Shown here: positions 57,512-64,000 of the stretch, piece by piece | Numbering within the stretch: position 1 is the stretch's first letter | Layout of the letters: every line of letters begins with the position of its first letter | From: Citrobacter sp. Res13-Sevr-PEB04-36 | Lineage (GTDB): Bacteria; Pseudomonadota; Gammaproteobacteria; Enterobacterales; Enterobacteriaceae | DNA: 64,000 bases | Assembly: GCF_015672735.1 (NCBI RefSeq) | Contig: NZ_JADABY010000045.1 | Span: 1-64,000, forward strand | Direction of reading: 5' to 3' | The notes under the pieces: model-generated | What the model saw: only the letters and a program-made list of their open reading frames with translations | What the model was told of the DNA's origin: nothing | The model's database searches: none | Translations under genes and position numbers: made by a program

Positions 57512-58899
57512 TTCAGCATCATCTCCATAAACCGGGTCTCGTCTTCAAGACAGCGCAGATCCAGCCATAAGCGGCCATCATAAATTCGCCCAATGATCGG
57601 CACCGGTAGCGTGCGCCAGCGGGTAGCCAGGGCCTCAAGGCGGCTACCGCGCCCGTCATGCGGAGTAAAGGTTAATGCCGCGCTGGGCAGTCTATCAACC
57701 GGTAGCGAACCACTGCCAATCTGCGACAGACAGGGCATCACGTTCAGTGCAAACTCGCCGCCATAATGTTGTTCGAGCTGCGCCTGTAAGCGTTGTGCCT
57801 GTTCGCGGATCGCCTCTTCCTTACGGGTGAGCAGCCGCAGCGTGGGTAATTTTTCCGCCAGTGCTTCCGGGTGCAAATAGAGCCGCAGCGTGGCTTCCAG
57901 TGCCGCCAGGGTCATTTTATCGGCCCGCAGCGCACGTTTCAGCGGATGACGCTGCAGCCGGGCAATCATCTCTTTCTTACCGACGATAATTCCGGCCTGC
58001 GGCCCCCCCAGCAGCTTATCGCCCGAGAAGCTGACCAGGCTAACACCCGCGGCAATCAACTGCTGCGGCATCGGCTCCTTGGGTAAACCGTACAGGCTGA
58101 GATCCACCAGCGAGCCGCTGCCCAGATCCGTCACCACCGGAATATCCAGCTCATGACCGATCGCCGCCAGCTCGGCTTCATCCACCGTTTTGGTGAAGCC
58201 TTCAATGCTGTAATTGCTGGTATGCACTTTCATCAACAGACCGGTGTTTTCATTCACTGCCTGACGGTAATCGCTGGCGTGCGTTCGGTTAGTGGTACCG
58301 ACCTCATGGAGAACGCACCCGGCCTGGCGCATCACGTCCGGAATACGAAACGCGCCGCCAATTTCCACTAGCTCACCGCGTGAAACCACCACCTCTTTGC
58401 CATTAGCAGTTGCAGCCAACATCAGCAGCACCGCTGCCGCATTGTTATTGACGATACAGGCGTCTTCGGCTCCCGTAATGCGACACAACAGGTCCGCCAG
58501 CGCACGATCGCGATGCCCGCGACCAGCGCCGTCGAGATCATATTCCAGCGTCACCGGCGCGTGCATCACCTGCATGACCGCCTCAATCGCTTCTTGCGCC
58601 TGCAACGCACGGCCAAGGTTGGTATGCAGCACCGTACCCGTCAGGTTGAGAACCGGACGCAGTGCGCTGTGCGACTCGCGTTCCAGCCGGGCGCTGGCTT
58701 CTTGCGCCCAGTTGTCACTCCACGCCGGGAGTGCCTGCGCGTCGCGAATCGTTTCCCTAGCTTCGTCGAGCATCTGGCGAAGCAGATCCACCACCCGGGT
58801 ATGGCCGTGAGACTCACGTAAGGCAAGAAAGGCGCTGTCGCGCAATAAACGATCGATCGCAGGAAGCTGGCTGTAGAGTGAACGCATGTAGGTTGTCAT
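57508..58899 (-). CDS. selA: L-seryl-tRNA(Sec) selenium transferase
   Basis: 463-aa PLP enzyme converting seryl-tRNA(Sec) to selenocysteyl-tRNA(Sec). It has [51 protein letters not shown] and the PLP-lysine motif [14 protein letters not shown]. The ATG at 58899 gives exactly the E. coli length ([16 protein letters not shown]) with AGG 7 nt upstream; the open frame to 59097 enters yibF and is not supported. Confidence 0.97.
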   Translation of the reverse strand: MTTYMRSLYSQLPAIDRLLRDSAFLALRESHGHTRVVDLLRQMLDEARETIRDAQALPAWSDNWAQEASARLERESHSALRPVLNLTGTVLHTNLGRALQAQEAIEAVMQVMHAPVTLEYDLDGAGRGHRDRALADLLCRITGAEDACIVNNNAAAVLLMLAATANGKEVVVSRGELVEIGGAFRIPDVMRQAGCVLHEVGTTNRTHASDYRQAVNENTGLLMKVHTSNYSIEGFTKTVDEAELAAIGHELDIPVVTDLGSGSLVDLSLYGLPKEPMPQQLIAAGVSLVSFSGDKLLGGPQAGIIVGKKEMIARLQRHPLKRALRADKMTLAALEATLRLYLHPEALAEKLPTLRLLTRKEEAIREQAQRLQAQLEQHYGGEFALNVMPCLSQIGSGSLPVDRLPSAALTFTPHDGRGSRLEALATRWRTLPVPIIGRIYDGRLWLDLRCLEDETRFMEMMLK

Positions 58900-58921
58900 G
58901 AAAGGGCCTGGCTGTTGGTGG

Positions 58922-58942
58922 CCCTCTCCGCCGGGGAGAGGG
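58922..58942. other. Hairpin between yibF and selA
   Basis: CCCTCTCC (58922-58929) pairs with GGAGAGGG (58935-58942) around GCCGG. This is a common short intergenic palindrome in enterobacteria. It would lie in the yibF-selA transcript just before the selA start. Confidence 0.6.
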
Positions 58943-58996
58943 ATAGCAATATGGGGGGATTGTATCGTGACTTTGCTCAGGCGAGTATAACGTGTA

Positions 58997-59605
58997 TCAA
59001 GCCTTTGGCGGTTCTGTACGGGCAAAACTTTCACGCTGAAAGAGCGTTTCCACCAGTTTGACCAGTCGCGATCGGTCAACACACCAGCCGGGTGCAACGC
59101 GACGGAAATTGAGATAACCCACGGCGCAGGCGATGGCGACGGTGGCCAGATTCACCGTGTCCGTTTTCAGGGTACCGTCTGCCAGATAGCCTTCCAGCAC
59201 ATCCAGGCTGCGGGTAATTTTCTCGCGCTGGCGCAGCAGTTCGATTTCTGATTGCTGTGCGGCTGGCCGGGCTTGTTCGCGTACGGAGACAAGTCCGGCA
59301 TCCATAATACCATCCGCCAGCGCTTCAATCTGACGCACCTTTAGCGCTGCCAACGGGTCACGCGGCAACATGGCTGGCGCAATATCCAGCAGCTCAATGT
59401 ATTCGGCGATGATTGGGGAATCGAACCAGTACTCGCCCTCATCGGTGACCAGTGCGGGCACTTTTCCTAACGGATTGTATCGCGCTACGCCGTTTTCTGC
59501 GTTGTAGGGGAGTTCATTAACGAATTCGAAGGTGATGCCCTTTTCCAGCAACAGAATAGAGATTTTTCGCACAAAAGGGCTGGTATAGCTGCCAATGAGT
59601 TTCAT
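58997..59605 (-). CDS. yibF: YibF, glutathione S-transferase family protein
   Basis: 202-aa GST-fold protein. The N-terminal thioredoxin-like domain starts [19 protein letters not shown] with the catalytic-type Ser/Thr region, and [20 protein letters not shown] carries the cis-Pro and glutathione-binding Asp-Ser. An all-helical C-terminal domain follows. K-12 YibF binds glutathione, but its substrate is unknown. It marks the edge of the conserved backbone; beyond it lies the rhs locus, as in K-12. Confidence 0.94.
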   Translation of the reverse strand: MKLIGSYTSPFVRKISILLLEKGITFEFVNELPYNAENGVARYNPLGKVPALVTDEGEYWFDSPIIAEYIELLDIAPAMLPRDPLAALKVRQIEALADGIMDAGLVSVREQARPAAQQSEIELLRQREKITRSLDVLEGYLADGTLKTDTVNLATVAIACAVGYLNFRRVAPGWCVDRSRLVKLVETLFQRESFARTEPPKA

Positions 59606-59804
59606 GCCGGGTCCTTTTTGCCAACAAAAATATCAGTATGGCTCAGGCGGAGACAAAAGGCAGATGATGGCTACCCTTCTTGCCGATTTATTTCTGATCT
59701 AAACGTTTTCTTAATTTCAGCTGTTTTTATACAACATGCTTTTCCCTGCGTTACTCGGGACGTATGGTTCTCTGCAAGGATATGAATACGTCTCGGAGAA
59801 AATC

Positions 59805-61916
59805 ATGTCACAGCAGGGACTGCGCTTTACGCTGGATGTGGACGGATTAACGCCGACGGCAACCGCTGTCGTCCGCTTCACCCTGTATCAGAATCTCTCC
59901 ACCCCCTTTTTGCTCAGTGTCGATATTGCCAGCAATCTGGCTAACCTCACCGCTGTCAGTTTTCTCGAAAAAAACGCCACGCTGACCATCTGGCAGGGGA
60001 CTGTTGCACAGCGCTACCTTCACGGCATCATTACCGGCGTGGAACTGAGGGAGAACAATAACTGGCAGATGAATTACCAGTTGACCATATCGCCCCCGCT
60101 CTGGCGGGCAGGGCTGCGCCAGAACTTCCGCATCTTTCAGCAGCAGGATATCCAGGCCATTTCCGCCACCCTGCTTACTGAAAACGGCGTCACCGACTGG
60201 GTGCCTTCCTTTTATGAAGCCCATCCGGCAAGGGAGTTCTGTGTGCAGTACGGTGAAACTGACCTCGGGTTCCTGACCCGTCTGTGGGCCGAAGAAGGCA
60301 TTTTCTTCTTTGACTGGTTCCACCCGACCGGTCCCGACCAGAAACTGGTGCTCTGTGATGACGTCGCCGGGGTCTCCAAGCTGGGTGAGATGCCCTTTAA
60401 TCCGAATACCCGTGAAGTCTCCACGGAATGCATCAGCGAGTTTCGTTACCGGGCGCAGGTACGCCCTTCATCAGTGGAAAACCAGGATTACACCTTTAAA
60501 GCGCCCGGATGGCCCGGTTACTTCAGCCACCATGCCACAAACCTGAACGGTCAGCGTACCCAGTATGAAATCTTCGACTATCCGGGACGCTTCAAGGACG
60601 TACAGCATGGTCAGGACTTTGCCCGCTACCTGGCAGACGGCTTCCGGCATGATGCTGAAACCGCAGCCTGCGTGAGCAACTCCCCGAAACTGTGGCCCGG
60701 AAAACGGTTCACCCTCACCGGTCATCCATCTCGCACACTGAACCGCGAGTGGCAGGTGACCGGCAGTGTGCTGAAAGGTGAGCAGCCACAGGCGCAGCAT
60801 GGCCACCGGGGGGACGGCACCACACTTAGTAACGACCTGGACGTCATCCCGGCTGACCGGACATGGCGATCCTCACCACTGCCCAAACCTTCCGTTGACG
60901 GCCCACAAAGTGCCATTGTTACCGGTCCGGAAAGCGAGGAAATCTTCTGTGATGAGCATGGGCGGGTCCGGGTGCGTTTCCACTGGGACCGCTATTGTCC
61001 GGGAAACGAGGACAGTTCCTGCTGGGTCCGGGTGTCACAGGCGTGGGCTGGGGCCGGATTTGGTAATCTCGCCATCCCCCGGGTGGGCCAGGAGGTGATA
61101 GTCGACTTCCTTAATGGCGACCCGGACCAGCCGATTATCATAGGTCGCACCTACCACCAGGACAACCGTTCACCGGGCAGCCTGCCAGGCACGAAAACGC
61201 AGATGATCATCCGTTCGAAAACCTACCAGGGCAGCGGATTTAATGAACTGAAATTCGATGACGCCACGGGCAATGAGCAGGTCTATATCCATGCGCAGAA
61301 GAACATGGATACGGAGGTACTGAACAACCGCACCACCGATGTGAAGGTGAACCATACGGAAACCATCGGCGGCAACCAGGTTATCACCGTAAAACAGAAT
61401 CAGGTACAGACGGTGGTGCAGAATCAGAAAGAAACCGTGGGGCAAAACCAGAGTATTACCGTCGGTCTGAATCAGGCTGAAACGGTGGGTATGGCGCGAG
61501 CGCTGACGGTAGGTGTCGCGTATCAGACTACCGTGGGAGGAGTAATGAACACCTCGGTGGCAATGATGCAGTCTTCACAGGTCGGGATTCAGAAATCGCT
61601 GCTGGTTGGTAAGGGTTACGACGTCAGCATTGGAGAGAGTGTCACCTTCACTGTGGGTAAAAGCAAAACCGAGAGCACCGGAAAAGTGGCTGTGTACTCC
61701 GCCGGAGAACATCTGGAGTTACGCTGTGGACAGGCGCGGCTGGTACTGACACAGGATGGCAAAATCTTCCTGAACGGTACGGCGATTAACCTCCAGGGTA
61801 TGCAGACGCTCAGCGGCGACGCGCTGATGATTAACTGGAACTGCGGCGCAGCAGAAGACCCGCCGAAAGCACCAAAATCAATCCGCGATCTGCCGCCGGA
61901 TATCTGGCAGCGCTGA
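59805..61916 (+). CDS. vgrG: VgrG type VI secretion spike protein
   Basis: 703-aa VgrG (TssI). The N-terminal gp27-like domain has EFCVQYGETDLGFLTRLWAE and EEGIFFFDWFHP. The gp5-type OB fold follows (VRVRFHWDRYCPGNEDSSCW, GQEVIVDFLNGDPDQPIIIG), then a repetitive beta-helix spike rich in xTVGxNQ repeats (~510-620). No extra C-terminal enzymatic domain. The ATG at 59805 has CGGAGAA upstream; the 23 codons open before it lack VgrG similarity. It is placed to deliver the PAAR-Rhs protein encoded 72 bp downstream. No other T6SS core gene is in the window. Confidence 0.95.
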   Translation: MSQQGLRFTLDVDGLTPTATAVVRFTLYQNLSTPFLLSVDIASNLANLTAVSFLEKNATLTIWQGTVAQRYLHGIITGVELRENNNWQMNYQLTISPPLWRAGLRQNFRIFQQQDIQAISATLLTENGVTDWVPSFYEAHPAREFCVQYGETDLGFLTRLWAEEGIFFFDWFHPTGPDQKLVLCDDVAGVSKLGEMPFNPNTREVSTECISEFRYRAQVRPSSVENQDYTFKAPGWPGYFSHHATNLNGQRTQYEIFDYPGRFKDVQHGQDFARYLADGFRHDAETAACVSNSPKLWPGKRFTLTGHPSRTLNREWQVTGSVLKGEQPQAQHGHRGDGTTLSNDLDVIPADRTWRSSPLPKPSVDGPQSAIVTGPESEEIFCDEHGRVRVRFHWDRYCPGNEDSSCWVRVSQAWAGAGFGNLAIPRVGQEVIVDFLNGDPDQPIIIGRTYHQDNRSPGSLPGTKTQMIIRSKTYQGSGFNELKFDDATGNEQVYIHAQKNMDTEVLNNRTTDVKVNHTETIGGNQVITVKQNQVQTVVQNQKETVGQNQSITVGLNQAETVGMARALTVGVAYQTTVGGVMNTSVAMMQSSQVGIQKSLLVGKGYDVSIGESVTFTVGKSKTESTGKVAVYSAGEHLELRCGQARLVLTQDGKIFLNGTAINLQGMQTLSGDALMINWNCGAAEDPPKAPKSIRDLPPDIWQR

Positions 61917-61988
61917 GGCAGTGAACACCCGGTGGCATGCTGTGTAACACGATAAAAATTAAGCCCGGAAATTCAGAAGGATTTGACT

Positions 61989-64000
61989 ATGAGCGGAAAA
62001 CCTGCCGCCCGGATGGGTGACATGACCACAATCGGGGGGCCGATTGTTCAGGGATCTCTGGGCGTGATGATAGGTGCCCCTACCGGCGTGGCCTGTTCGG
62101 TCTGCCCGGGAGGCAAGACCTCCGGCAACCCGGTTAACCCATTATTAGGTGCTAAGGTACAGCCCGGTGAAACCGATTTTTCCCTGCCTGGCCCGCTGCC
62201 ATTTGTGCTTTCAAGAACTTACAGTAGCTACCGGACGAAAACGCCCGCGCCTGTGGGTATTTTTGGCCCAGGCTGGAAAGCGCCCTTTGATATTCGCTTA
62301 CAGATACGTGATGACGAACTGATACTTAACGACAACGGTGGCAGAAGTATTTATTTTAATCCGCTGTTTCCCGGTGAATCCGCTTTTAGCCGCAGCGAAT
62401 CGCTCTGGCTGGTGCGGGGTGGCGTGCCAGCGCTGCATGACAGTAACCCGCTGCACAGACTCTGGCAGCAACTTCCGGAAAACATTCGCCTCAGCCCGCA
62501 TGTCTACCTGGCAACCAACAGCGTTCAGGGGCCATGGTGGATTCTGGGCTGGTCTGAACGCACTCCTGCCGCGGAAGAAGCACTGCCCGCACCACTACCG
62601 CCATACCGGGTACTGACCGGGCTTGCCGACAGTTTTGGGCGCGCACAGGACTTCCAGCGTGCGGCATCCGGTGAATTCAGCGGGGAAATCACCGCCGTGA
62701 CGGATGGCGCAGGACGCCGCTTCAGACTGGTGCTGACCACTCAAGCACAGCGGGCGGACCAGCACCGGAAACAGTCAGTCACTAACGGTGCACCCCCCCT
62801 TCCCTTTCCGGACGTACTGCCCTCCACAGCCTACGGCGCAGACCACGGCCTCCGTCTGACGGAAGTGTGGCTGACGCACGACCCGGAATACCCGGACAAC
62901 CTGCCTACCGCCCCGCTGGCGCGTTACGACTATTCCCCGCGTGGTGAGCTGAAAACGGTATATGACCGCAGCGGCACAACAGTACGCGGGTTTACGTATG
63001 ACCCGTCGCATCCAGGGCGGATGGTGGCTCACCGTTATGCGGGCAGGCCGGAGATACATTACCACTATGATGCGTCCGGGCGAGTAACGGAACAGCGAAA
63101 TCCGCAGGGCTTAAGCTATACCTACTCGTATGAACAGAACCGCATCATCCTCACCGACAGCCTCAACCGCCAGGAGGTGCTGCATACTACAGGCGAAGGC
63201 GGCCTGAAGCGGGTGGTGAAACAGGAGCGCGCAGATGGCAGCACCTTTCACAGCGAGTACGATCCGGCCGGCAGGCTTATCGCGCAGACCGATGCGGCAG
63301 GTCGTAAGACAGAGTTTCGACTGAGTCCTGGCTCCGGTCAGTTGAAAGAAATCATCATGCCGGATGGCAGACAGACGGAATTTTACTACAACAGCCAGCG
63401 CCAGCTAACGGATACCGTGTACCCGGACGGCCTGCAGAGCCAGCAGGAATATGACGCTCAGGGCAGGCTTACCGCCGACATCGGGCGTAATGGCAGCACC
63501 ACCCGCTATTTTTATGACAACCCACACAGTGCATTGCCGGCAGCCACTGAAGACGCCACCGGCAGCCGGAAACAGATGACGTGGAGCCGTTACGGGCAGT
63601 TGCTCACCTTCACCGACTGCTCAGGCTACGAAACTCGGTATGAATATGATCGTTTCGGACAACTGACGGCAGTTCATCAGCAGGAAGGTATCAGTCGTTA
63701 CCAGACTTATGATAACCGCGGCAGGCTGGTCAGACAGCTGGATACCCAGGGCCGGGAAACGCGCTACAAGTACAGCACGTCAGGAGACTTGACGACAGTC
63801 ATCTCTCCTGACGGTAGCCGCAGCGACACCGCCTTCGATGCCTGGGGAAATATTATCAGCACCCTGCAGGATGGCCTGACCCGCCGGATGGAATACGACG
63901 CTGCGGGTCGCGTGATTCAACTGACCAACGAAAATGGTAGCCACACGGTATTCGCTTACGATGCACTGGACCGGCTGACGCAGGAAACTGGCTTTGACGG
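61989..64000 (+). CDS. rhsA: RhsA-family PAAR-Rhs protein, 3' end outside window
   Basis: An uninterrupted frame of 670 codons starts at ATG 61989 (SD AAGGA) and runs off the right edge. The N-terminus is a PAAR domain (MSGKPAARMGDMTTIGGPIV, CSVCPGGKTSGNPVNPLLGA). Then comes the RhsA core (LPFVLSRTYSSYRTKTPAPV) and, from about residue 330, YD repeats (EYDPAGRL, EYDAQGRL, EYDRFGQL, EYDAAGRV) that form a cocoon around a C-terminal toxin. The variable toxin tip and its immunity gene lie beyond the window, so activity cannot be predicted. No PAAR-side membrane helices and no EagR-type chaperone gene between vgrG and rhs. Confidence 0.95.
   Translation, partial: MSGKPAARMGDMTTIGGPIVQGSLGVMIGAPTGVACSVCPGGKTSGNPVNPLLGAKVQPGETDFSLPGPLPFVLSRTYSSYRTKTPAPVGIFGPGWKAPFDIRLQIRDDELILNDNGGRSIYFNPLFPGESAFSRSESLWLVRGGVPALHDSNPLHRLWQQLPENIRLSPHVYLATNSVQGPWWILGWSERTPAAEEALPAPLPPYRVLTGLADSFGRAQDFQRAASGEFSGEITAVTDGAGRRFRLVLTTQAQRADQHRKQSVTNGAPPLPFPDVLPSTAYGADHGLRLTEVWLTHDPEYPDNLPTAPLARYDYSPRGELKTVYDRSGTTVRGFTYDPSHPGRMVAHRYAGRPEIHYHYDASGRVTEQRNPQGLSYTYSYEQNRIILTDSLNRQEVLHTTGEGGLKRVVKQERADGSTFHSEYDPAGRLIAQTDAAGRKTEFRLSPGSGQLKEIIMPDGRQTEFYYNSQRQLTDTVYPDGLQSQQEYDAQGRLTADIGRNGSTTRYFYDNPHSALPAATEDATGSRKQMTWSRYGQLLTFTDCSGYETRYEYDRFGQLTAVHQQEGISRYQTYDNRGRLVRQLDTQGRETRYKYSTSGDLTTVISPDGSRSDTAFDAWGNIISTLQDGLTRRMEYDAAGRVIQLTNENGSHTVFAYDALDRLTQETGFD

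Noticed and set aside
61300-61700. Repeated CAGAATCAG-type motifs suggesting a DNA repeat or CRISPR-like array
   Set aside because: They are in-frame codons of the repetitive VgrG spike (xTVGxNQ repeats); spacing and sequence vary as protein repeats do.

Overview
The window is chromosomal DNA from an Enterobacteriaceae member. Gene order is largely colinear with the proK-eptB to rhsA stretch of Escherichia coli K-12. Several departures from K-12 point to a Citrobacter (or Salmonella-like) genome: a 2-ketogluconate operon ahead of ghrB, a CueP copper protein beside cspA, no xylFGH between xylA and xylR, and the yiaKLX1X2PQRS form of the ascorbate/diketogulonate operon. The species assignment is inferred from memory of gene order and protein sequence; no database search was run.

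Layout. 1-8.5 kb: the end of tRNA-Pro(CGG), eptB (lipid A core modification), yhjX (pyruvate-induced MFS carrier with a YpdB-type tandem operator), yhjY, tag, yiaC, bisC, yiaD. 8.6-13.8 kb: a LacI-type regulator and kguE-kguK-kguT-ghrB, with a 14-bp palindromic operator over the promoter. 13.8-21.9 kb: yiaF, yiaG, cspA with its long cold-shock leader, cueP behind a CueR-type 19-bp-spacer promoter, glyS/glyQ, ysaB, wecH, yiaA/yiaB. 22-29.8 kb: xylBA, xylR, bax, malS. 29.8-40.4 kb: avtA, ysaA, and the yiaJ regulator divergent from yiaK-yiaL-yiaX1-yiaX2-lyxK-sgbH-sgbU-sgbE.

40.4-49 kb is accessory DNA between sgbE and yiaT, which are adjacent in K-12. It holds a frameshifted chemoreceptor, a stand-alone winged-helix protein, a ToxR/CadC-like membrane regulator translationally coupled to a FidL-like membrane protein, and an AraC / GPH-symporter / GH127 beta-L-arabinofuranosidase cluster. 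49-59.6 kb returns to the K-12 backbone: yiaT, yiaU, yiaVW, aldB, yiaY, selAB, yibF, with a full 127-bp ERIC element before aldB. 59.8 kb to the right edge: a VgrG spike gene followed by an RhsA-type PAAR-Rhs gene cut by the window end.

How the genes work together. Much of the window is carbohydrate and sugar-acid catabolism (2-ketogluconate, xylose, maltodextrin, ascorbate/diketogulonate, arabinofuranosides), each unit with its own local regulator next to or divergent from it. I found no CRISPR array, insertion sequence, integrase or prophage. The least understood parts are the 40.4-44.6 kb sensory/regulatory island and the DUF4862-type protein YiaX1. I do not see a clearly unprecedented multi-gene system.
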